Shown in pieces: positions 37,101-49,500 of a DNA stretch of 64,000 nucleotides; within the stretch, counting starts at the first letter, position 1, and each line of letters begins with the position of its first letter. The DNA is from Apricaphanius iberus (Eukaryota > Chordata > Actinopteri > Cyprinodontiformes > Aphaniidae). The stretch covers positions 1,674,001-1,738,000 of the forward strand of contig JAPXFQ010002919.1 in the NCBI GenBank assembly GCA_028564705.1, written 5' to 3'. The notes beneath the pieces were generated by a model. That model was given only the letters and a program-made list of their open reading frames with translations, had not been told where the DNA came from and did no database searches. Made by a program: the position numbers and the translations under genes.

Positions 37101-37549
37101 CTTGGGGCAACTCTGGACTAGGCTCAATACCCAGGTGTCTGTCAGGAATTTAAATGAGCTCTGCTAAGTGTTAAATATCCAGCCAGAACCTTAATGATGG
37201 CTATAAAAAATTGGGAAATGAAACAAATGAGGTCATGCACAAACAATATTAGTCAACTAATTTAGTGCTGTTGATGCAGAGGAAAAAAACATCAGTTTTG
37301 GTTTTAAATAGTAATTTAATCTTTTGTTACTGTAGAGGGAGACTTGACATTTTGATTTTGATGAACAGGCACAAGAACATATCAGGCCCACAGAGCACTT
37401 CAGAGTTCTGGACTATTAGGTATTCACATTAAATTGCTCTCACCAACCTCCCCAACGACCTTCGACACTCACAAAAATGAGCATTTGCTGCCATTTTGAT
37501 CACTCTGACAGTGTAGTGCATGCCGTTAAAAGTAAGTTTTACGTTAAGC
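34110..37549. other. convergent spacer between yrdc and maneal
   Basis: No coding exon found. The right part probably includes the maneal 3' UTR: minus-strand AATAAA-type signals appear only around 36590-36700. A CAGTGGTGCTCAAACCTTTT segment at about 36600 resembles a hAT terminus. Confidence 0.4.
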
Positions 37550-40500
37550 TCACATCAGCCACTGTTGCTTCTCTTTATTGAACTGCTCTGCCCAGCGGCG
37601 GGTCAGATCCAGATAGTGCTCAGGTCCGTGTGGCTGATAGTCCAAGTACACACGGGTCACGGTTTTCTTAGGCATGGCCCTCTCTATCTGGGTCCCTTCG
37701 TGCCATTCGTTAAAAGAAGTGATGGTGACGATCTCCGGCCTCACGTTGAGTGCTGCCTGCAGGGCCGTCTCGTAGTAACGGCCATTCACCCTGTTGCGAG
37801 TGTTGTGGTTGTTCCACGGTCGAATGCTGCTGTCGATGTAACCGGGTCCAACGCTGGGAATGAAAAGGAGGTTGTTCCCGTCGCAGAAGGCCTTGATGGC
37901 CTTCCAGTTCTGGTGAGAGGAGCCGAAGGAGAAGCCGTTGGAGGCGAAGTAAGTGTACATGCCGTCGAAGCCCCCCGCGAGGATGTCATGCTTGTGACGC
38001 TCCTCGACAATCAGAGCAATGAACATGGAGTCATATGGAGAACCACGTACGCTGTGGGAGCCCGTGGGAGTCAAAAATTCAGACCAAGACTCTGGTGGAG
38101 TCAGATAGGAGTCATAGATGTAGAACAGAGGAAGGCTCTTCCCTGTGCTGGTAGTGAACTTGTAGAAGGCCCCATGGTCACCGTACCTTCAGAGAAAGAA
38201 TAGAAAGAAATAAAAACCAATAGCTTGAACACTCTGAGAACACTAACAAGAAGGTATTTAATTAACTAATTAATGTCAAAAAGTCAAACATTACCCAGAG
38301 TTCCATTTCAAGCTTTCTTTCCTGTAAATTTGGTAATTGAGATTCACAGCGAATGTAACCCAAAATGTCAGTTTCTAAAAGTTTGAATATTAAATAAGAC
38401 CTAAAACTACATTTTTCTTCATACAGAAAAACTACTTTAAAATCAGTGTTGTTACTGGACAGCAATGTTGGGAGTAATGCATTAAAAAAGTAATGAGTTA
38501 CACAAATAAAAAACTTGTTTTTTTACTGAGTAATGTAACACATTACTTCTAAAATTCATAGCAATACATTATTACAATTTCACTAACCTACACTCTTATA
38601 CTTTTCTACTACTCTCCAGATATATTTTTTTCTGCTGTTATTGTGATTGTTAACTTTGTTGTCTCTCAGTGTTTTTCTCTCCATAGAAGCTCCACCCGTT
38701 CTGGTATCCCGCTCAACTACAATGCCCCCTCTTGGATGGGGAGGATCAGTCCAGATGATGCTCTAAGTGACCGAGCATCCTCCATGCTGTCTCTTCTCTG
38801 TTTTCTCAGACCCCCAGACAGCCGTGGCAGATGACCACTTGTACTGAGCCAGGATCTGCCGGAGATTTCTTCCTGTTAAAGGTGAGTTTTTCCTCTCCAC
38901 CGTCGCTACAAGCTTGCTCAGTATGAGGGATTGCTGAATGGATTGCTGTGATTGCAGGTCTGCATCAATGAGGCCCAACCCCATGTCAACAACTTCATGC
39001 AATATGCTGGGATTCCTTAAATAGAACACTTTTAACTGATTGGAATATTTGTATAATAGTATTGAAATTACTTTTTTTGTTAAATGCCCTGAGATGATAT
39101 GTTGTGAATTGGCGCTATTTAAATAAAAGTGAACTGAATTAATAAAATAGTGTTAAAAACACAGTATTTGTGGTGTCATACATGTGTAAAATGTAAATTG
39201 ATGACTTAGAGTATTCAGAAGTCTTGTTAGATATTTTAGATATTTTGCCAAAAGTAACTGAAAGTAGTGTAAATCAGATACATTTTTGAGACATTAATAT
39301 GTAATGCTAATATATTACATTTTTGAGGCTGTAACTAGTAATTTGAAATATATATATATATAAACATTGTAACTTGCTCAACACTGCTAGAGAGTTCATG
39401 TTCTCAGTACTTTATCTGGGCTTCTTTTGCATGATTTTTCAAAACAGTGCGATGAACATGTGGCCTGTGGCTCTGCTGAGCTCTAATGGAAACCCAGGTT
39501 GCTTTAATAGTGGCCCTTGGCTTGTCTGTATTGTTGGCTTTAGTTTCCTCGTCTTACTCTTAAGTACTCCCTAGATTCTCTGTGGGGTTAGGGTGAAGGG
39601 ATTTTGCGAGCAGACCATGGTCATTAAACCAGATATTCATAGATAAGGCAGTGTGGGCAGGTGCCAAATTCTGCTGCAAAATGAAGCCAGCATGTCAGAT
39701 CAGTAGAAGGAAGCATGACGTGCTCCTACATTTCCATGGTAGAAGCTTGAATTAACTGGGGACTTTAAAAAACACACTGGGCCAACACCTGCAGATGACA
39801 TGACTTCGCGTGATCATGACTGACTTTGGAAACTTCACACTACACCTTAAACAACTTGGTTTCCATCGTTCTTCGCTCCAGAATCTGATACATTGATTTC
39901 CAAAAGAAGTGATGAGTTTACTTTCCCCTGAAAAGAAAACTTCAGACCAATAAGGAACAGACCCATACTTTTTATCATTAGCCCTGGTAAACTGCTTCTG
40001 ATATTGTGCCTGGTTGAGGAGTGGCTTGAAAAGGAAAAGCAAAGGTTTCTGCCCCTCTCCTGGTTAAATCTGTTCATTGTGTTTCTTGAAGCTCTGATTT
40101 CAGCTCTGGTCCACCCTTTGGGCCTCTCCACCAGAATCCTCAATAGATTTTCTTTCCTCATCTTTAGAAAGCTTTGATCATCTCTGTTGAATGTGCACCT
40201 TTTTTAACCTCACTTTTTCCTTCAACTTAACTTTCCAATAATATTGAATTGTGTGAACTTCTAGCTTCTTTAGCAATTACCTTTTGAGGCTTACCCACCT
40301 TGTAGAGAGTGTCAATAATTATATGTTGAACTATTTTGAAGTCGGCAGTCTTCCCCATGCTGATAAATTGTATTCAATCTTTGTAATATAAGAATTATCA
40401 GCGACACTCAAATGAATTGAAATTACTTGTTTTTAGTAACGGTAAATGCTTTGCTGTAAAGAGCTATACTGAAATATTAATATTTATCATCCGAGTATAA

Positions 40501-43500
40501 ACCAGTATCCGAATCCAAATTAATGGCAGCTTAGTAAAGACCTTTTACCGTTTATCTCCCAGTAAATGAGATATATATATATATATAGTTTGGTTTAAAT
40601 TTGAGACCTTTAACGAAGTGTGTACTTTACAGGCACTTTTCTTAATACCTACTTTGATACTGAAATATCTAAAAGAAAGGAAAACTGCTTCCATATCAAA
40701 GACCTATTACTAATTCATGAAACTAGCCTGACATAATCTGAAAAAACCAACCTAAAAGTTTTTCTATTTTTTGACCCCTGTTCCCTCAGCTATGCATGCA
40801 AACCTAATGGATTTCTGTTTGAGTTGCATCAGTGATGAAGCGCATCCAGACAAGTGCCTACCTGTCAATTATGTACTTGATGTTGTCGTGCAAAGTCTGG
40901 TCATTTCTCCCTCGGTAGGGCTGGATCTGAAATGCAACCTGGGGTGTAAAAAACAAACAAAAATCATTATAGTAGACATGTACTTTCTCAGTTTTAACTC
41001 ACGTCACAGTCCAAACTTGTCTAAATACTTTAGTGATCTGACATATCTAATATTTTAGTGTAGGCCTAATAGTAATAGTAAAACAGAGCTTATGGTTTTT
41101 AGTCCTGGTGCTGCTGCAGGGCTGTGTCCTCCTGACCTTGGCCCTCTAGTGCGATACCTACAGTCCACTGTGACTAATCTTGGGGTGAAAATGGACAGTG
41201 ATTTTATTTTTGACAGGCAGATTAGGGCAGTAGTAAAATCTAGTTTTTATCAGCTGAGACAACTTGCAAAGGCTACATTTATTTTATGCAATCGACATTT
41301 TGAAATTTTGATTCATGCATTCATCACCACATGCCTTGATTACTGCATTCTCTGTACTTTGGTGTTGCTCAGTCTGGCCTTAACCGTTTACAGTTAGTAC
41401 AAAAAGACAGCTGCACGTCTTTTAGCTGGTATCAGAAAAAGAGATCACATAACTCCTGTTTTAGCATCACCGCACTGGCTGCCTGTTCATTTTAGAATTC
41501 ATTATAAAATCCTTTTATTTGTGTTCAAATCCTTAAATGGTCTTGCTCCTTCATACCTCTCTGAGCTTTTACATGTGCACTACCCTGCGCGATCCCTCAG
41601 GTCAGCTGACCACGGGTAAAGTGTAAACTCAGGGGGGACAGAGCTTTTTCTGTGGCAGGCCCAAGACTTTGGAATTCCCTGCCACAGCAGATTAGGCAGG
41701 CGTCCTCATTGTCCATTTTTAAATCTCTTCTTAAAACCCACTTATTTCGCCTGGCTTTTAATTCGGCATGAGAGTTAAATTGTTTTATTTCAGTTTTATT
41801 TGTCATTAGCAGCCTTATATTTTGTCGATCTTATTTTACTGTTTTTAATTTTTGCATTTTATATTGTTGTATTTAATGTACAGCACTTCGTTCAGTTTGG
41901 GCTGTTTTTAAGCGCTATATAAATAAAGTTGGCTTGGCTTGGCTAGGCCTAATAGTATTGTGTTTCACAAGCAAAAATACCCAAATCAGTAAGAGGAATC
42001 TAAACTCACATTTTGTCAGACTAAGAAATAATTTTACCTCTGCTATTTCTTAAAAAAAGTTAAAATTTGGCCCTACAGTAAAAGAAACATTATATAATCT
42101 GCTTCAAGAAAAGAGCTGTAAATTGAAGTCTTGTATTTTCATGTCAAACTCTTCAACATCCATTTTCAGTTAATAGGGGATTAAAAAGTTGCAATATTAC
42201 AACAGGCTTGAAATGGTGGGTACACAAAAGGGTTAAAGCTGAATATTTTCAAAAGGGACATTGAATATTCATTGAGTTTTATGATACATAATTTAGAATG
42301 AAACACCACATTAAAAGCAGTGGAAATCCACAGAGAACAATGTGAGGGAAGAAACGCTTTTTAAAATGAGAGCAGTGACTAAATGTATGTCAGGAACGGA
42401 TCTCAGTAAGAATGCTTTGCTCAGCCTTAAGTGCCATGGGTTGTGTAGTACATCATCTGTGTTATTTTAGATGTACACTTTGATGGATTTTGAAACTCAT
42501 TACTCTTGTTTGGCACTGTAGAAATCTGTATTACAGATACAAAGCACTGCTGAAAACCACTGTAAACATGACATCAACTGCAAGAGACTAAACTAATGAT
42601 ACACAGTTTCAAGGGTGCTTTAAAAATAAAAATTTGAAAGATGTAGTGTACCTACGAAGAAAATCCCCTGCAACCACAACTGCTTTAGAGAACAGTAGAC
42701 GTGTTGGAGAGTTTAGGAGAAATTTAAAGCAGGGTGAAGTTATAAAACATTATCTCGAGTTTTGAAGATCTCACAGAGAACTGTTCCATTATTAATATAC
42801 AAATTGAGACAAAGTGGCGCAACTGCAAATCTGTCAAGGGATGGCTGTATTGTAAAAAATATTTGCCTCCTTACATATTTCTTCTGTTTTTTCTATTTTT
42901 TTCCACACTAAATATGTCAGATCATCAAACAAATAATAAATCAACTGAAGAAACCCCTTTTTATAGCTCAGTTTCACTGGCAACACCCAGACCGGATACC
43001 TGTCAGACCTGTAGAATCAAGAAATCCCTTCAATAGAACCTGTTTGACAACATGAAGTAGGGTTAAGGGATCTCTAAAAGTAACACTAGATGCCTCCATT
43101 TTTAGAAACTCATCAACACATGAGAAATAGTCATTAACAAATTTCCGTCTGCAAGAGGAAACTATTTCAGGGAATTGGGACTCAACCACAGTGAATGAAA
43201 TGATCTGTTTATGGAAAAAACATGGAACAGGGGTAAACTTTCCCAGGAATGGTCGCTAGCTGTGGCTCTGGAGCTACAAGTGTTTTTTTGGACCTTCAAA
43301 TGTGCGTTTGCATGCAGCAAGAGAAAGTCGAATTATTACCTTAGTACGACTGAAATCCGACTTTTAAATGTATGTATACACCTTAGTCCGGTTTGAATCG
43401 AACTGAACTGGAGTTTCAGAAGCTCGACTAAGCTAGCCAGATAACGTCTTTCAAAGATTCAAAGATACTTTATTGATCCCAGAGGGGAAATTTCAGTTTA

Positions 43501-46500
43501 CAGTACAACCTATCCAAGATCATTACAAACAACAACAAACAAAAACAGATCCAGGTCACTGAAGGGCTTGCAGCCGCCTGAGCAGCGCTCCCATGTATGC
43601 AGAAAGAAACAGATAAACATCAGGGAGGGAGGGGTCCATGGTGGGGGGGGGGGGGGGGGGGTGGGGGGGGGGGGGGGGCGCTCAACTGTGTCTTGATTCC
43701 TTAATCCAGAGTCAGAATACAGCTAATAGAAAGAAAAACACACCTAAACATTTAAGCACATATGCAGACATTAACAATGACACAACAGGAGGGATGGGGT
43801 GGGGGGGGCACCCCAATCAACAGCTGACGTGCTGCAACAGATGCGCACCATCTAACTGCTTCCTGGAGTGGGTAGGAGAGATTGGGAGTACAGCTAGAGC
43901 AGTGATGACAAGGAAAGTGTGTGCATCTGTAAGGGTGTGAGTTTGTGTGTGCATGTGTGTGCATCAGTAGTCAGTAGCCCATGAACTCCACACAGCTCAA
44001 TCCCACAGTCTGTTCTCCCATGATGTAATTTGCGTCCTTGGAGAGCTGAGCCAGCTCATAGTTGAAGGTGTGGGGGTAGGGTGGGGGGGAAGGAGCGTCC
44101 TTCTAGATTAACATCCAAGGGAGTATGTTTGGTCTAGGCCGAATTCCAATTGATAAGAAATGCACAGGCAAAGATCACTTTTCCTTCTTAGCCTTAGAGT
44201 CCGTCAGAGGGGGTCTCCTTTCCAAATCCATTCCATTCTAGCCGGCTGAAAACTTCTCCAAATTGTTTCCCCACACGGCAACAAACGAGTCCATGCTCGA
44301 AAATCGCAAGAGTCTGAGCGTTACAACAGCCATGCAGCTTCCCGCTTCCAGGCAGCCTGCCAATTTCTGCCTTAAAAGCAATAAATTTACAATACCTGGG
44401 AAAAACCTGCCATGCGCTAATCAGCAGATATCCAGTTATCATGAATCCAATTGTCCAGATGTTTCTAGTGTCTCGATGGTCAAAGTGAGAGACCCAGGAT
44501 CCTCCACAGTAATCCATTGGGACAGGTCGGCACTCCCTTATTACCTTCTCCGGGGGAAAAAATTTGCTCACGAGACCATCTGATGTCCAGATCCAACGTT
44601 GATTATTCTGGAGGAGAATGCAAAAAGAGGCTCCATAGCAGCAGACAGACAAAGGGCTGTGGGATAAGACACACTAGAGAGGGAGAAAGATAAAAAGCGT
44701 CTGCTCTCGCTGAGAGCCGGAAGTGTCTTTGGGAATCGGACTTCTCTGCAACCAACCTCCCCGCCCCCACTCGTACTCGCACCTGAGTGCGGCTTGAAGC
44801 TAACTGCTATAAGGCTACCACATAGGGGCGCATGTCGCCATCTATCGTTGGTAAGTCGAACTTACTTAATTTAATTATTCAATTTTCTGAGTGACATGAA
44901 AACTAGTAGCTAGCTCTCAATAGGGGGCAAGCCCTTAGCATGAATCCTCCAAAAAGCTTGATTTAGATGTTTATGTAAACGTACTGAGCGGGTCTTAATA
45001 CATTTGGCCAAAAAGGATAAGGAAACAAATAAATGCAGTTTGTAGAATTACACTAAAAGTACCAGCAATATTTTTTAGATCAATTTTTCTTATCAATAGA
45101 TTGGGAACGTAATACTGTACATCATATATTGCTAAATTATCCATTTTCTGAGTATCATTATTTAAGTTTTTGTTATTTATTTTAAAATGTAGAAAATAAA
45201 AATAAAATAGTCATTTTAAAATATGACATTATTTCAAAAGGTCATGTCATTATGGCTTGAAAGAAGTTTTATTTAGCTGGACTGGAGGTATAAAAGACTC
45301 TGAATTGTATTGGTCAAGGACTTCTTTGCTTATTTTGAATTTGGTCTGCTAATTCTAACGAGCAATGTTTGTCCATCAGTTTGTGACCTTAATCTCAAGC
45401 GTATTTGGGTCATGCAGCAAAGCAATGATCTAAACACATCAGTAAGTCCCCTCTTAGTGTCCCTAAAAAGAACAAACTAAAGGTTTTCTTGTAAATATCT
45501 GTATTGGATGAGACAATATACCCAATAGGGATGTAAAAGACTCATTGCAAGTTATCCTGCACACTTGATGGCAGTTCACTGCTGTTATGGGGCGTTTTAT
45601 CAGGTATTAGCTGTAGAGGGCAATTGCTTTTTATAATAAGGCCAAGCTGATTACAGTATGGTTTTTCTCTTGATTAATAAAATAATTATTTAAAAACTAT
45701 ATTTTAATCTATTTTAAATTAATCTGAAATTAAGATTTGTTTGTTGATGCAACACATGTAAGTGACAAAACAAGAGAAGGAAACTTGAAGAAAGAACACA
45801 AATAGCAAGAAAAAGGAGAAGCAACCAAGGAGGAGAACTGGATGGAGGAACACCACTGAACTAAGAAAGTTTACGGATGTTCTCCATCCAGCCTGAGTAA
45901 GCTTGGATCTGCAGCAAAATACTTTTTTAAAATATGGATTTAGGGAGGAAAATGTACGCAACACAAATGTATGTCCCAGATTTCAGACTTTCTTTTTTGC
46001 AAAGCATTATGTATCATGTTCACGTTATTTATAGATATGCAGTACTGTGGGTTGGGATATCACATAAAAATATGAAACTGTTCAATGATATGAAATTTAT
46101 TGTTGCATTGTAACATAATCTGGAAAAAGTATAAGGGGTAGAAGTACTTTGTAAACCCCATGAATAACCTGTCAGGATTCTGGAAAGACAAACTGCGATT
46201 TTGTAGGCTTTATGGGAGACAAAACTGCTGCCTGATTTCCCTGTAACTGCAGACGTTATGAAGTAGAAATCATAGCTTAAAATACATGTATGCATGAAGC
46301 CATAACTGTACTTTTGTGACGTAAAGTGAGCCTCTAGTGCAAACCTCTTCTGAGAAGCTGATGTATTAAAGGAAATAAAGCCATATGATTATCACCCACA
46401 GGAGAGACACAAAAGCTGCTTCACTGCAGCTCAGTGTAGACCGACTACAGTACTAATTTCCCAATAGATTGTCCAATAACTCTGCTGTAAATTTAAAGTA

Positions 46501-49500
46501 AAAGAGTTCAAGCATTATTATTTACTTCATAAACACCGACAGCAAGACCCTGGGACAACCGCAGCATGATTTATGCTGAGCAGAAAGGCATTTAATGTCA
46601 TCTCATGCAGAAGGAAGAGATGTGGGCAAACCCCAAAACACTCTCCAGACTTTTGCAATAATTAGATTAAGTTCAACTGAGCTTGGGACATTTCTGTAAT
46701 TGAGAGTGTCTCTTTCTTCTATGGACAAGGCCAGCGGATAGGAACAACAACAAAGGGTCAGAAAGGAAGAAAAATTTTGGTTTCAGGAGAAAAATATAAA
46801 ACAGTTTGATCACAGGGCACCCATGGGCCGTATTCCCCTGTGCACTTGACATGGCCTAATTACGAGACAGAACTTTTCCAACCCCTCCGGGTGCAGATTG
46901 TTCAGAGGCACAAACTGACTCATGGGACTTTTGATGATAATTCCCCCTCTGCTCATTTCCTCCTGCACCCAGCACCCAGGATACCCCCACCACCACAAAC
47001 CCTGTCCCCACCACACCACCCCCACACACTCCCTTGGGCAGAAGGACTATTTCAGCTCTGGTTCGAGCTGAGGTCGAGAAGCAGCAGCAGTGCTTTTGAG
47101 CTTTCTAACTCTGCCATGCACAACACGCAAGCTGTGTGTGGGAGCTGCTGAAAATACCTTTCACCTTATATAATGAAAACTCCATTGGTTTCTTTTCTAG
47201 TGTTACCCAAAGATGGGTGATGGGTTATTTTTTTTATTTAGTTGCGTGGTGTGCAATTGCTAGAATGATTGATGCTCGGTGTAAGTTTTTTCCAGCAATC
47301 TTTTCTTAGAAACCAGAGAACAATCCAAAGTTGTCCCTTCAAGAAAGTTTTAAAGGGGGGGTATTATGCAAAATTGACTTTCTGACATGTAAAATCCCGA
47401 TAATGTGTTATTTCCTAATTAAGACATGCTTGTAGTGTTGCTTTGACTCATTCAATTATGTTTGAATACTTTTTGAGTCTCTGCTGGTAGTCATTGGGGG
47501 TGCTGAAACACCTGCTCCCATCTATCTCCCCCTTTTCCACCCATCTCCTCCTCCTACCTGACATACCTTATTCTGTAATTGAGCCGCTGCACCTACAGCC
47601 CTCCCCTCTCCCTCTCCACTCAGCTCCAGTAGAGCAGCTGCTACAGTTAGCTTCGGGTTAATTGTAAGGCTAAGAGTTTGGACCTCATCTTTGGAAAAAA
47701 ATCCTAGGCCGGAAAAGATCTGTTATCTTTGCGCAAACCAGTTCACAGAGGACTGCTTTCTCAACAAAAGCCTTCTTGATTGTGGATTAATGGGCAGATT
47801 GGCCTTATAGGCAAGGCTATTCCATCGAAACCTGTGCACGTAAGAACTGCGACTATATATATATGAACTGAACTGGCTGATCTCAAGAAATCCTACCAAT
47901 GGCTAGAAAGGGCTGGCCTACAGGACACCACAGAGGCAATCATCCTAGCGGAACAGGAGCAGGCTCTATGCACCAGATTGATAGAGGTCCAGATCTACCA
48001 CACCAGACAAGACCCAAGGTTTAGGCTGTGCAAAGAGTCATCTGAGACAATCCAGCACATAACAGCAGGGTGTAAAATGCTGGCAGGGGGAGCATACATG
48101 GAACATCATAACCAAGTGGCATAGTATAGAGAAACATCTTAGCAGAGTATGGGCTGGAAACCCCAAGGTCAAAGTGTGAAACGCCTCCAAAGGTGGTGGA
48201 GAATGACCGAGCAAAGATCCTGTGGGACTTCCAGATCCAGACAGACAGGATGGTAATGGCGAATCAACTGGACATTGTGGTGGTTGATAAAGAGCGGAGG
48301 AAAACCGTTGTGGTGTATGCGGCAATACCAAGTGACGGTATCATCAAGAAGAAGGAACATGAGAAACTTGAGAAATATATATATATATATATATAGATAA
48401 CTTTACTTAACTTGTGCTGTAGTCAGAGAGGTTGCATGGTTTATATTAATCTTCTTTAACTTGAATCTATACCGCTTCCACAAATAACAGAACAAAGTCA
48501 ATACAAATGTACCAGCCTTTCATGTGAAGAAAATTTTGTATTGTTCTTCTCACTTGATTTTTTTTCTTGTTTTTTGAGCCCAGCAAAATGGTTTGAGCCA
48601 AAGTTCTGCACTCTGCTCTCTGAAATTTTAAGATTACACAAAAAGAATCACTCCAAAAATGAATGTTGCTCTCTGCAGAAAAAGTAAAAGCAGCTTGGTA
48701 GAAGGATGCTTAGAAAAACTGCAAAAATATCAAAAAAGGCTGACTATAACTTCCGAAAGATAAGAAGAAATCTCTGATTTCAATAAGTTGCTGACATGTT
48801 GCAGAAGGAAAACGATTTCAAGCATGTCATTTATTGTTTTCCACATACATTCAGTGAAACGTCACACTGACTGGAGGAGAGTTGACAGCAAATTGTAGCA
48901 ATAAACCCTATCTGTTAGCTTTGTTCCTGACAGCAGTATGTGTGAAACCCTCACAAGCCCACTGTTGCATGTGTATTCTGCTAGTTCTTGTCTCGTCTCT
49001 TCAGAGATACTTTATGTATTTGCCTCCAGCCAGATGACTGAGGACATAAATGTGATATAAAATCTGACAGTCTGGCTTGACAGGCTCCTTGCTTCTCACC
49101 AGAGCTGTTTATAGAAAGGACAGAGCCGCTTGTCTGTCTGATTTGTGCTGGAATATGAATTATCAGGAATTTCATATCACAATATAAAGTCTGCCATTGT
49201 CATGGCTTACATCCCCATCATTCACCATTATAATTACATCATCAAGTTGGAAAAGCAACTTGTTTCTAGACTTAAGTAGTTAATTGCCTATAGCTTATTT
49301 CTGCACAATAAAGCTATTTTTGCAGAATTTCACGTTTTATGGCAGCTGAGAAGAAAGATGTTAATTTTTGGAGACATCTACCAAGGTTTGATAAAAATTG
49401 AAGTGTTTGACCTTAATGTTGTTTGTTACATTTGGAAGAAATAGGGGGAAGCTTGAAAACCAACTATGAGGTACCAGGGTGGAAGCGTCATGTTCTTAGT

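Larger units (their letters stand above)
43450..44695 (-). mobile_element. retroposon carrying an intact 152-codon ORF
   Basis: It lies inside a repeat whose other copy is uninterrupted. On the minus strand it ends with CCCTCTGGGATCAATAAAGT and a TCTTTGAA-TCTTTGAA tail, a poly(A)-signal plus simple-repeat end typical of non-LTR retroposons. CGTCT borders both sides (43445-43449 and 44699-44703), a possible short target duplication. It has a roughly 700-bp GC-rich 3' region with (CA)n and a C-run. I do not recognise a reverse transcriptase. Confidence 0.55.
43310..44860. repeat. MITE-like repeat copy 2, split by a retroposon
   Basis: The left half (GCATGCAGCAAGAGAAAGTC through CTAGCCAGATAACGTCT, to about 43449) and the right half (GCCGGAAGTGTCTTTGGGAA from about 44716) correspond to contiguous sequence in the copy at 18840-19160. 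The intervening 1.25 kb is therefore an insertion. Confidence 0.5.

Noticed and set aside
37786..38010. Second minus-strand frame, and the 227-codon plus-strand frame, within the last maneal exon
   Set aside because: Both are shadows of the maneal coding frame, which alone carries the GH99 motifs.
43643..43678. Functional G-quadruplex regulator
   Set aside because: The tract lies in a retroposon 3' region and homopolymer length may be a sequencing artefact.
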